Assembly (NCBI GenBank): GCA_945896765.1
Contig: CAMDEL010000013.1
Coordinates: forward strand, 1 to 15,897
Source: Singulisphaera sp. GP187
Lineage (GTDB): Bacteria; Planctomycetota; Phycisphaerae; Phycisphaerales; SM1A02
Length of the DNA stretch: 15,897 nucleotides
Direction of reading: 5' to 3'
Part shown: positions 8,462-15,755 of the stretch, piece by piece
Layout: each line of letters opens with the position of its first letter
Position numbering within the stretch: the stretch's first letter is position 1
Translations under genes and position numbers: made by a program
The notes under the pieces: model-generated
Database searches by the model: none
What the model was told of the DNA's origin: nothing
What the model saw: only the letters and a program-made list of their open reading frames with translations

Positions 8462-9729
8462 ATGATCCAGATCCAAATGCTTTTGCGACACCGCTGGCTC
8501 TTGCCTCGCGCGTGTTGGTGATCGACCAGTTTGGTCAACATGGAATGGATGGTCTTCGCGCCGCGGGATGCGATGCAATTTTCAATCAACTTCTTTCTTC
8601 CGCCACGCTCGAACTTGCAGTACGCGATCTGGAACCAGACATTCTGGTCACGCGAACTACGAAAGTCACTGAAGCGGTCTTGAATGCCAATGTAAGACTC
8701 GGCTTGGTCATCTGCACAGGCGCATCAACCGATCATGTCGATATCGACGCTGCAAGCAAGCGAGGAATCTTCGTCGCACATTGTCCAGGGCGAAGCGCGA
8801 TGGCTGTTGCAGAATTGGCGTGGGCTCTGATCTTGGGATGTGATCGCCAACTTCCAGATCAGGTCAATGCCGTTCGCACTGGTCAATGGAATTCAGACCG
8901 AATCGCCGACGCATCAGGATTGGCTGGTCGAACTTTGGGAATCATCGGACTTGGACAAGTTGGCCAAGAAATCGCGCGGCGCGGCAGCGCATTTGGAATG
9001 CATGTTGTGGCATGGAGTCGCAACATCACCGAAGAGAGATGCGACGCACTTGGCATCGATTACTGCGCAAATCTGGTCAATCTTGCCAAGTTGTCAGATG
9101 TGGTCAGCGTCAGCGTGACAGCAAACGAAGATTCGGACGGACTGCTTGGAGAAAAGTTTTTCAATGCACTGCGACCAGGCGCAACCGTGATCAATACAAG
9201 TCTTGGAAGAGTCGTTGATCAGAAGGCTCTACTGAACGCAGTAAAAACAAAGGGGATTCGTGCTGGACTTGATCTGCACGAATATGTTGAATCGGCAGAA
9301 TCAAAAGCTGCAATCTTGGAACTCGTCCAACAACCCGGCATCTATGGCACCATGCAATCTGGTGCGATGACAACTCAAGCGCGAGAAGCCGTTGATCATG
9401 AAGTTGTGCGCATCATCCGTCAGTGGCTCGAACATGGAACCGTCAGCGGTTGCGTCAATCGAACCACCGAAAGTAGCGCGGTGACATTGATCCACGTGAG
9501 GCACTTGAATCGCCCTGGAGTTCTTGCTGGAATCTTCGAGGTGATTGGAAAAGCTGGCATCAATGTCGAAGAAATGGAAAACGTTATTTGTGCAGGAGGC
9601 GACGCGGGGATCGCTCGCATTCATCTCAATGAAACTCCAACCGAAGGGCACATCACGGCGATTCAACAGGCTCCACATGTTCTGGGAGTCAGCGTTCAAG
9701 CCATTCATCGCTCCCCGATTTCAGCGTAA
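8458..9729 (+). CDS. serA: SerA-like D-3-phosphoglycerate dehydrogenase with ACT domain; catalytic residues altered
   Basis: The predicted reaction is NAD-dependent oxidation of 3-phosphoglycerate to 3-phosphohydroxypyruvate, the first step of serine synthesis. The 423 residues show a D-2-hydroxyacid dehydrogenase core with the Rossmann motif GIIGLGQVG (Gly164-Gly169) and VAELAWALILGCDR. A C-terminal ACT domain (about 341-415, VTLIHVRHLNRPGVLAGIFEVIGKAG in two parts) suggests feedback control by serine. Three usual catalytic positions look changed: NTSLG at 246-250 has Leu249 where the family has Arg, GTMQSGAM has Gln300 where His is expected, and the Glu of the ExEP segment is unclear. The operon position argues for a real serine role. 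The start at 8458 overlaps the DUF1015 stop (ATGA), and serC follows after 7 bases. The family call is firm; normal activity is less certain. Confidence 0.85.
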   Translation: MNDPDPNAFATPLALASRVLVIDQFGQHGMDGLRAAGCDAIFNQLLSSATLELAVRDLEPDILVTRTTKVTEAVLNANVRLGLVICTGASTDHVDIDAASKRGIFVAHCPGRSAMAVAELAWALILGCDRQLPDQVNAVRTGQWNSDRIADASGLAGRTLGIIGLGQVGQEIARRGSAFGMHVVAWSRNITEERCDALGIDYCANLVNLAKLSDVVSVSVTANEDSDGLLGEKFFNALRPGATVINTSLGRVVDQKALLNAVKTKGIRAGLDLHEYVESAESKAAILELVQQPGIYGTMQSGAMTTQAREAVDHEVVRIIRQWLEHGTVSGCVNRTTESSAVTLIHVRHLNRPGVLAGIFEVIGKAGINVEEMENVICAGGDAGIARIHLNETPTEGHITAIQQAPHVLGVSVQAIHRSPISA

Positions 9730-9736
9730 TCAACTT

Positions 9737-10852
9737 ATGAAAACTCAACTCAAAACAAAACGTATTTGGAACTTTTCCGCAGGGCCAGCAACAATGCCTC
9801 CAGAGGTTTTGGCGCAGCTCGGCGATGACCTGATCAATGTCGACTCGACGGGGATTGGAATTCTCGAGCACAGCCATCGCATGCCAACATTCGATCGAGT
9901 GCTTGGCGATGCGATCGATTCTTGCCGACAACTTGGCGAGATTCCAAATGACTACGAAATCATTTTTGTGCCAGGCGGCGCAACAGTCCAGTTTTCTCTC
10001 ATTGCTCTCAATCTGATTCCAGACGGAGCAACCGCGGACTATCCCGACACGGAAATCTGGTCCGCAAAAGCGATCATTGAAGCACGCGATGCAGTTCCAA
10101 CCGCAACCATCGCTGTTCCTTTCGAAGGAAAGAAATTTCACTATGACCATGTCCCAGTTGCTGGCGAAATGATCCCGACGCCTGGCGCGGCGTACATGCA
10201 CTATTGCTCAAACAACACAGTGCACGGAACACGATTTCACCTTCCTCCCACTCCTGCGCTTGGAACGCCACTGGTTTGCGATGCAAGCAGCGAAATCTTT
10301 GGGCGACCGATGGATTGGAAGAAGCATGCACTGGTCTATGCCGCAGGCCAAAAGAATTTTGGCGTCGCTGGCATGTGTGTCATCATTGCGCACAAAGAGG
10401 TGATTCGCAAACCAGTCCGCAAACTTCCATCGATGTTTTCATATGCCGCGCATCTTGATGCAGGAAGTCGCATCAATACACCGCCGACATTTGCGATTCA
10501 CGCTGCAGGCTTGATGTTTCGCTGGATGATCGAACAAGGCGGAACCCGTGAAATGGAAAAGCGAAATGATGCGAAAGCTGCGCTCATCTATAAGGAAATT
10601 GATGGCTCTGGAGGTTTCTATCGCGGACTGAGTCGTTTGGAATGTCGATCGGCAATCAACGTTTCCTTCCGACTCATGAACGAAGATCTCGACCAAAAAT
10701 TTGCGCAAGAAGCAACAGATGCTGAACTCGATGGACTCATTGGTCACCGCGATGCAGGCGGGATCCGAGCATCGATGTACAACGCAATGCCGATCGAAGC
10801 CAGTAAAGCACTCGCGCAATTTATGAGAGACTTCATGCTCCGCAACGGTTGA
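9737..10852 (+). CDS. serC: Phosphoserine aminotransferase
   Basis: SerC is a PLP enzyme that converts 3-phosphohydroxypyruvate and glutamate to phosphoserine and 2-oxoglutarate; it can also act in pyridoxal phosphate synthesis. The 371 residues fit the family (about 360). Visible hallmarks are WNFSAGPATMPPEVL at the start, SHR (substrate site) near residue 46, FVPGGATVQF near 79, YCSNNTVHG (family YCxNETIxG), and VYAAGQKNFG with the PLP lysine at 206. The C-terminus carries GGIRASMYNAMP, which contacts substrate phosphate in known structures. I chose the ATG at 9737, just after the serA stop; the open frame extends upstream, but only inside serA. It is the last gene of the operon; the convergent DUF1080 gene ends 30 bases downstream, and no strong hairpin separates them. 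Confidence 0.95.
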   Translation: MKTQLKTKRIWNFSAGPATMPPEVLAQLGDDLINVDSTGIGILEHSHRMPTFDRVLGDAIDSCRQLGEIPNDYEIIFVPGGATVQFSLIALNLIPDGATADYPDTEIWSAKAIIEARDAVPTATIAVPFEGKKFHYDHVPVAGEMIPTPGAAYMHYCSNNTVHGTRFHLPPTPALGTPLVCDASSEIFGRPMDWKKHALVYAAGQKNFGVAGMCVIIAHKEVIRKPVRKLPSMFSYAAHLDAGSRINTPPTFAIHAAGLMFRWMIEQGGTREMEKRNDAKAALIYKEIDGSGGFYRGLSRLECRSAINVSFRLMNEDLDQKFAQEATDAELDGLIGHRDAGGIRASMYNAMPIEASKALAQFMRDFMLRNG

Positions 10853-10882
10853 ATCACTCTGCGAAGTTTTTCCCAGATCGAA

Positions 10883-11611
10883 TTACGGCAACGTTCGAAT
10901 ACGGATGTTTCGGAATTCGATGTGCGCACCTTCGGATTGCAGACCGATTTTCCCGGCGACAACTTCGCAATCCTGAGCGACATTTTGCAATTCGCCATTC
11001 ACACGCAATTCAAGCCGACCGTGATCAAGCAGAATTGCATATTTATTCCATTCCCCAAGTGGTTTTTCGTTGGTTGGGTTGACCTTTGTCGTGTGTCGTC
11101 CGTCGGTTCGGCTTGGCTCCGCATGCATAGGAAATTCCCCAATATTCCAGATGTCTCCCGCGCTGCGGCTTTCAAGTTGAGCCTCGATTGATTTTGGCCA
11201 CACTTGATCGGGACCGACGACGCGCAAGAGAACTCCTGAATTTCCTGCGCCCAACTTTGAATCAAATCGCCATTCGAGTTCCAATTCGAAATTCGTGAAA
11301 TCTTTGATCGTTCGGATGTAACCAACTGGAGAACCACCACAGATCAATACGCCGTCGCGAAAACTCCAAACCTTGGGCGCATCAAAGGATTGTGCGGGAA
11401 AAATTGTCCATCCATCTAAGTTCTGACCATTGAAAAGTGCAGTCCACTTCGGCTGTGACGCATCGGGCTGAACTTGCGAATCTTTTTGCGCAGGCGCACT
11501 TCCCTGCTTTGCGGTGTCGTCACGAATGCCACCAGCGAAAACGATTGCCACTGCCACACCAGTGCCGCATCCGAGCATCATGCCAACGATCCCCACTCGA
11601 CTTCGAATCAT
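10883..11611 (-). CDS. DUF1080 (3-keto-disaccharide hydrolase-like) exported protein
   Basis: This is a 242-residue protein of the DUF1080 family, a LamG-like beta-sandwich now often labelled 3-keto-disaccharide hydrolase. Residues 7-27 form a signal anchor or signal peptide (GIVGMMLGCGTGVAVAIVFA), followed by a polar linker. The domain starts at ALFNGQNLDGWTIF (about 58) and continues with FELELEWRFD, GAGNSGVLLRV, GEWNKYAILLDHGRLELRVNG and a final HIEFRNIRIR. These are the usual family blocks, although the Q-I-L-D segment is altered to AQLES. It probably acts on carbohydrates outside the cytoplasm or at the membrane. The ATG at 11611 overlaps the stop of the upstream DUF2934 gene as ATGA, so the two are likely co-translated. 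It converges with serC, 30 bases away. Confidence 0.85.
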   Translation of the reverse strand: MIRSRVGIVGMMLGCGTGVAVAIVFAGGIRDDTAKQGSAPAQKDSQVQPDASQPKWTALFNGQNLDGWTIFPAQSFDAPKVWSFRDGVLICGGSPVGYIRTIKDFTNFELELEWRFDSKLGAGNSGVLLRVVGPDQVWPKSIEAQLESRSAGDIWNIGEFPMHAEPSRTDGRHTTKVNPTNEKPLGEWNKYAILLDHGRLELRVNGELQNVAQDCEVVAGKIGLQSEGAHIEFRNIRIRTLP

Positions 11612-11991
11612 TCCTTTGATCCCCGCAAATCCTGTTCAGCAGAAAGCCAATTATCTCCTTCATGCCCACCCGACTGAAGCCAACGGTGATAGGCGGCCAA
11701 GCGAATTTGCTCGAAGGATGGACGATTGGTTGTTTGCGACCAGTTCGCCGGCGAGGTTTCAACAATTGAAAAACTCTTGAGTGGTTTTGTCGCGACAATC
11801 TTTGCGCGAGACTTTGCAACAGTTTTCTTCTTTGCTGCTGCTGGTTTCTTGGCTGCAGAACTCTTCTTGGCAGTCGCTGCCTTCTTGGCTGCCGGACTCT
11901 TCTTTATGGCGAGCGCAGAAGTAACTTTGCGCTTCGTCGAACCACTTGATTTCGTCTTACTGACCGCCTTTACTGGGGCTTTCGCTGGCAT
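11608..11991 (-). CDS. Lys/Ala-rich histone H1-like protein with DUF2934 domain
   Basis: This small basic protein (127 residues from the ATG at 11991) has two parts. Residues 1-72 are a lysine/alanine-rich tail with AAKK/AKKS-type repeats resembling bacterial histone H1-like proteins. Residues 91-124 match DUF2934: PSFEQIRLAAYHRWLQSGG followed by DNWLSAEQDL. The tail probably binds DNA and the protein may be nucleoid-associated; the DUF2934 role is unknown. The start is uncertain: an in-frame GTG at 12048 would add 19 residues that are also basic (KKTIQKTK), so the true protein may be longer. The stop overlaps the next gene (DUF1080) as ATGA. It is divergent from the transhydrogenase gene. 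Low-complexity composition makes homology by eye weak for the tail, but the DUF2934 block is clear. Confidence 0.8.
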   Translation of the reverse strand: MPAKAPVKAVSKTKSSGSTKRKVTSALAIKKSPAAKKAATAKKSSAAKKPAAAKKKTVAKSRAKIVATKPLKSFSIVETSPANWSQTTNRPSFEQIRLAAYHRWLQSGGHEGDNWLSAEQDLRGSKE

Positions 11992-12133
11992 TTTATTTAT
12001 GCTCACTTTCGTTTTTTGGATAGTTTTCTTTCGCAAAGGTTTGGACACGACATCAAGGTATCCACCTGAGCCTCTCGATGCCAATCGTTTATGAACCCGA
12101 CAGTCACCATTGTTCGCTACTCTTTGCCCGCTT

Positions 12134-13558
12134 ATGGAAAACGCATATGAATTCGATCTCACAGTAGTTGGCAGTGGACCTGCAGGTCAGCACGCGGCGA
12201 TTCAAGCTGCAAAGTTGGGCAAACGAGTTGCGCTTGTCGAAAAACAAAAGGGTGTTGGCGGCGTTTCAGTTCATTTGGGAACACTGCCATCGAAGACCTT
12301 TCGTGAAGCCGTCATCAGCCTCAAGAGAGGAACGGTTCAGCGATCCCTTTCAGCTGCAGGTGCAGATCCGATCCAATTGACGATGCCGATGCTGCTCGAG
12401 CGCGTTTCCTCAGTCATCCAAGAAGAGCAGCAATTGATCCGCTCCAACCTACTAAGAAACAATATCAAGATATTTAATGGGTTCGCTTCCTTCATCAATG
12501 CAAATACAATCGCAATCGATAGTCCAGATGGCGATCGACAAATTACAACGTCGTTCACACTGTTGTCGTGCGGGACGAAGCCGGTGATTCCTGCAGGATG
12601 CCCCGACCAATCGAATGAAGAGTTTCCAATTGTTCTCACAAGTGACAATATCTCGTCACTGCGAGAAATCCCTCGAACAATGATCGTCGTAGGAGGCGGA
12701 GTGATTGGCATCGAATATGCATCTTTCTTTGCGACTCTTGGAACAAAGGTCACGCTGGTTGAACGCGCCGACCGACCAATTTCGTTCATGGATCATGAAA
12801 CCATTGACGAGATGATTCACGACATGCGGACGCACGACATGATTATGCGCTGCAACGAGACTGTGGCAAAGATTGCGGTGATCGAAGAATCTCCTCGGCG
12901 AGTTCTTATTGAACTTGAAAGTGGTAAGCGAATGACCGCAGATGTTGCTCTCGTCTGCGCTGGTCGACAAGGATGCACAGACGGATTGCACCTCGAAGAT
13001 GCGGGACTCACCGCGGACAATCGCGGACGAATTCAAGTCAACGAGAATTATTGCACCACAATTCCTTCGATCTATGCCGCCGGCGACTTGATCGGATTCC
13101 CAGCGCTTGCTGCGACGAGCGCGGCTCAAGGTCGCATCGCGGCATGCGTGATGTTTGGGACACCTGTCAGCCCGATGGGAGAGGACTATCCCTTTGGCAT
13201 TTATTCAATCCCGGAAATGAGCAGTGCTGGCGCTTCAGAGCAAAAATTGACTGCCGACAAAGTGCCGTATGAAATTGGCGTGGCGCGATACAGCGAAATC
13301 GCTCGAGGAAAGATCGCAGAAACGTCGGATGGCTTTTTGAAACTTATTTTTCACCGTGATACGCAAGTGTTGCTTGGCGTTCACATCCTTGGATCCAACG
13401 CGACCGAATTGGTTCATATTGGCCAAGCTGTCCTTCGCTTGAAAGGCGGGCTCGATTTCTTCTTGACCAACGTTTTCAACTATCCGACATATGCGGAGTG
13501 CTACAAAGTTGCTGCATACAACGCTCACAACAACTTGCGTAACAATTCAATCGGCTGA
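12134..13558 (+). CDS. sthA: Soluble pyridine nucleotide transhydrogenase
   Basis: The product is a FAD flavoprotein of the dihydrolipoamide dehydrogenase superfamily, 474 residues. SthA moves hydride between NADPH and NAD in the cytoplasm. The FAD motif VVGSGPAGQHAAIQAAKLG is at 11-29 and the NAD(P) motif VVGGGVIGIEYASFF near 191. At 42-54 the sequence is GGVSVHLGTLPSK: both positions that hold the redox cysteines in Lpd are non-cysteine (Ser45, Thr50), so it cannot be a disulfide oxidoreductase. Other SthA-like blocks are AGDLIGFPALAATSAAQGRIAA, FGIYSIPEMSS and the C-terminal FNYPTYAECYKVAAYNA. I chose the ATG at 12134; an upstream in-frame TTG adds eight non-conserved residues. The gene is monocistronic and convergent with the second DUF1080 gene. 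Confidence 0.88.
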   Translation: MENAYEFDLTVVGSGPAGQHAAIQAAKLGKRVALVEKQKGVGGVSVHLGTLPSKTFREAVISLKRGTVQRSLSAAGADPIQLTMPMLLERVSSVIQEEQQLIRSNLLRNNIKIFNGFASFINANTIAIDSPDGDRQITTSFTLLSCGTKPVIPAGCPDQSNEEFPIVLTSDNISSLREIPRTMIVVGGGVIGIEYASFFATLGTKVTLVERADRPISFMDHETIDEMIHDMRTHDMIMRCNETVAKIAVIEESPRRVLIELESGKRMTADVALVCAGRQGCTDGLHLEDAGLTADNRGRIQVNENYCTTIPSIYAAGDLIGFPALAATSAAQGRIAACVMFGTPVSPMGEDYPFGIYSIPEMSSAGASEQKLTADKVPYEIGVARYSEIARGKIAETSDGFLKLIFHRDTQVLLGVHILGSNATELVHIGQAVLRLKGGLDFFLTNVFNYPTYAECYKVAAYNAHNNLRNNSIG

Positions 13559-13594
13559 TCGCCGAGCGTGTGTATTGGTGCAGAAAGCGCAGGC

Positions 13595-14437
13595 TCACTC
13601 CGAAACTTGCGGATTTCCAAGAGGTCGAATCCATATATTTCGGAACTTCAAAGGATCGCCATGATCTTGCAACATGATTGGACCCGTGTCTGGATGAGAT
13701 GAATAGGTTGCACGCGCACCATGCGCTGTCGCACCAAGAAGCTCGACATCATCCTGCACAAGAACACCGTTGAAAATGAGCGTGACGGTCGCTGTCCGAA
13801 CAATTCCAGCCGATGCATCAAAGCGCGGACCACGAAACACAACGTCAAATGTATTCCATTCCCCTTGCGGACGACATGGATTGACCATCGGAGGATATTG
13901 ACCATAGAGCGAGCCGGCCATTCCATCCGCATAGGTGACATTTCCAGATGAATTCAAAATTTGAATTTCGTATCGAGAATGAAAAAAGAGCCCGCTGTTG
14001 CATCCGTGCTGACTCTCGCACTTCAATTCCACAGGCACCATCCACTCAATATGAACTTGGCAATCTCCAAATGATTGGCGAGTCGCGATATTTCCAGACC
14101 CAGCAGTAATCGTTGCGACGCCATCCTTCACGCTCCACCCCGCTGGCGCATCGCTTCCGGCTTTCGACCACGCGGACAAATCTTTACCGCCAAAGAGAAC
14201 GATGGCATCACTCGGCGCGCTGCTGATGCAAGCGGGCCCAGGGGTGACAATCGCCGGCTGGGGCCGAGTCATATCGTGGACTGCGTATTTGAAAACCCGT
14301 TCTTTGGACTGGGCGAAACCGAGGGCGACTATACAGATTCCAACAACCCAATAAATGACCGAATATTGCGAGGAAATTTGACTTCGGCGAGAGTGTTGTG
14401 CTTGTATAGATCTGTTTTTCATTTGGTTTGTGTCCAT
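13595..14437 (-). CDS. DUF1080 (3-keto-disaccharide hydrolase-like) membrane-anchored or exported protein
   Basis: This 280-residue protein is a second DUF1080 member and matches the family more closely than the copy at 10883. A basic N-terminus and one hydrophobic segment (about 25-43, SVIYWVVGICIVALGFA) form a signal anchor. The domain begins at AIVLFGGKDLSAWSK (about 78) and shows VHIEWMVPVE, GCNSGLFFHSRYEIQILNS, MAGSLYGQYPP, GEWNTFDVVFRGPRF, VTLIFNGVLVQDDVEL and the closing PLKFRNIWIRPLG. Related proteins are secreted or anchored and thought to process sugars. The ATG at 14437 is used; an ATG at 14422 is an alternative, and neither has a clear Shine-Dalgarno. It is divergent from the PEP-CTERM-like gene and convergent with sthA, 36 bases away. 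Confidence 0.9.
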   Translation of the reverse strand: MDTNQMKNRSIQAQHSRRSQISSQYSVIYWVVGICIVALGFAQSKERVFKYAVHDMTRPQPAIVTPGPACISSAPSDAIVLFGGKDLSAWSKAGSDAPAGWSVKDGVATITAGSGNIATRQSFGDCQVHIEWMVPVELKCESQHGCNSGLFFHSRYEIQILNSSGNVTYADGMAGSLYGQYPPMVNPCRPQGEWNTFDVVFRGPRFDASAGIVRTATVTLIFNGVLVQDDVELLGATAHGARATYSSHPDTGPIMLQDHGDPLKFRNIWIRPLGNPQVSE

Positions 14438-14454
14438 AATTTTTCAGAAAAGAT

Positions 14455-14482
14455 TTGCATTCAATCGTAATTGGATTACAAT
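14455..14482 (+). promoter_or_regulatory. Sigma-70-like promoter for the PEP-CTERM-like gene
   Basis: A -35 element TTGCAT (14455-14460) and a -10 element TACAAT (14477-14482) are separated by 16 bases, in AT-rich sequence. This would give a leader of roughly 75-80 bases before the GTG start. The leader contains a short hairpin-forming pair, TCAGC/GCTGA, around 14492-14509. The elements are read by eye only. Confidence 0.55.
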
Positions 14483-14566
14483 ATAAGGACTTCAGCAGAT
14501 GTTCGCTGAGGAAAACTTGTTGTGGAGAGAGGTAGAGGTAACGCCCCTTCTTTCGAGAAAACAACT

Positions 14567-15256
14567 GTGAAAAATCTAAATTCCTTCCGACTCAATTCCT
14601 TCCAAACTGGTGCGGTCTGTTTGCTTTTCGCATCACTGACATCTTTGGCATCTGCTGGCCAAATATTTCAAGACACACAAAACGACTTGTTTGATAATGG
14701 TTTAGGAAACCTCGATATCACGAGCGTGTGGGTTGAGAACACCGCAACCGATATCACATTCTCTGTGACAACTCGAGAGTTCCAAAGTTGGACGAAGTAC
14801 ATGATCTTCCTTGAAACAACAATCGGTGGTGGAACGGGTACAAATGCCTGGAGTCGACCAATTGATTTATCGGGTGCACAAATTGATTACTTCGTTGGTT
14901 CGTGGGTTGATGCATCGAGCAACAATTCGCAATTTGTTGCGAACAATTTCTTGGGATGGGATTGGGCATCGGCTACGACTTTCAGCAATGTGCAAAGCGG
15001 CAACACCGTCTCTTGGACCATGTCCTTGGCTTCGATGAACCTGTTTGTTGGAAGCGTCATCTCGTTCGATGTTGCCACGACAGGAGGCGGCGGGAACGAT
15101 CCTGGAGTTGATCATTTGAGCCGCAACGTGCTTGCAACCACAGGATGGGGAAACCCAAGTGTTGCTGGTGCATTCTTGACATACACAGTTGTTCCTGGAC
15201 CGGGCGCGTTCGCGCTTCTTGGACTTGCAGGACTTGTATCGCGACGCAGACGCTGA
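14567..15256 (+). CDS. Secreted protein with PEP-CTERM-like sorting tail
   Basis: This 229-residue protein has a signal peptide (about 1-30, hydrophobic core AVCLLFASLTSLASA, likely cut after SASA or nearby). Its body is beta-rich with many Thr, Ser, Asn and Trp. The last 22 residues, about 208-229, are VVPGPGAFALLGLAGLVSRRRR written in family terms: a Pro-rich VPxPGA motif, a hydrophobic helix and a terminal arginine cluster. This is the planctomycete form of the PEP-CTERM sorting signal, normally handled by an exosortase that is not in this window. I prefer the GTG at 14567 because KNLNSFRLNS then opens a normal signal peptide. A GTG at 14522, with GAGGA nine bases ahead, is in frame and would add 15 residues. 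The body matches no enzyme I recognise; a surface or matrix role is inferred. Confidence 0.82.
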   Translation: MKNLNSFRLNSFQTGAVCLLFASLTSLASAGQIFQDTQNDLFDNGLGNLDITSVWVENTATDITFSVTTREFQSWTKYMIFLETTIGGGTGTNAWSRPIDLSGAQIDYFVGSWVDASSNNSQFVANNFLGWDWASATTFSNVQSGNTVSWTMSLASMNLFVGSVISFDVATTGGGGNDPGVDHLSRNVLATTGWGNPSVAGAFLTYTVVPGPGAFALLGLAGLVSRRRR

Positions 15257-15261
15257 AGACG

Positions 15262-15447
15262 GACTGATTCGCTGCACAGATCGAACAGCTACGGAATGTT
15301 TTATGTGAGCGCCACCGAACGCATGGATGGGCTCAAATATGGTTCGTGCAGAATTTGGCAGCTGACTGATTTGCCCCCAACGTTCAAACAAATACAGAAC
15401 AGTTTTATGCGAACGCCGCGGGACGCATATCCTGGCGCTCAAACATG
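15262..15447. repeat. Imperfect direct duplication, spacing about 102-106 bp
   Basis: Two similar blocks lie head to tail. Block A runs from GACTGATT at 15262 to about 15341, and block B from GACTGATT at 15364 to about 15447. The best core, 15299-15324 against 15403-15428, starts TTTTATG and ends CGCAT and matches at 21 of 26 positions by my count. A second core, GCTCAAATATG (15331) against GCTCAAACATG (15437), matches at 10 of 11. Spacing drifts from 102 to 106 through small indels. Confidence 0.55.
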
Positions 15448-15597
15448 CTGCGCCTCGCCTACGCGGACTCCGGCTCGGCTTGCAAACTCGCGCAGGACAT
15501 GGTCCCGACGGCGCACACGCAAATCGATGTGCGTATCCAGCCGTTGAAAAATTCTGCCGGGCGAGTTCCGCAGGCGGCCGACGGCACTTGTAAATAA
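15370..15597 (+). pseudogene. Possible remnant of a small protein gene
   Basis: An open frame without an upstream start codon covers 15370-15597. Its only ATG, at 15445, would give about 50 residues beginning MLRLAYADSGSACKLAQDM and ending before TAA at 15595-15597. The residue mix looks protein-like (no Arg/Pro shadow bias), and the codons are richer in third-position G/C than those of neighbours. The upstream repeat copy carries a similar motif (FYVSATERM against FYANAAGRI) in another frame, as expected after frameshifts. I recognise no family. It could also be a real small gene or chance. Confidence 0.25.
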
Positions 15598-15676
15598 ATT
15601 TTCGTAATTCGGATCGTGTCGGTCGCCGAGGACTGTCTGAGCCCGGCGGGATCTTTTCACGGCTGCTCACTTATGC

Positions 15677-15724
15677 GTTTCCGTGGCTGTTTCCGTGACT
15701 GTTTCCGTGACTGTTTCCGTCACT
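15677..15724. repeat. Four-copy 12-bp tandem repeat
   Basis: Four consecutive units of GTTTCCGTGACT fill 15677-15724. The first has GGCT in place of GACT and the last has GTCACT at its end; the two middle units are identical. The unit length is a multiple of three, so it would encode a 4-residue repeat if translated (VSVT on the plus strand), but no intact gene contains it. Confidence 0.9.
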
Positions 15725-15755
15725 GCGCCAGCAACTCAACCAACCAAACCCGCGC

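Noticed and set aside
9545..9736. Extended N-terminus for serC
   Set aside because: This upstream open frame is inside the serA ACT domain; SerC length and its opening motif fit the ATG at 9737.
15439..15660. Minus-strand open frame of 73 codons
   Set aside because: Arg-rich composition and no recognised motif; it is antisense to the more protein-like plus frame at 15370-15597.
14867..15670. Minus-strand open frame of 267 codons
   Set aside because: It runs antisense through the PEP-CTERM-like gene, is very rich in Arg, Ser and Pro, and has the look of a shadow frame.
15677..15724. CRISPR-like array
   Set aside because: Units are 12 bp with no spacers, and no cas genes are present.
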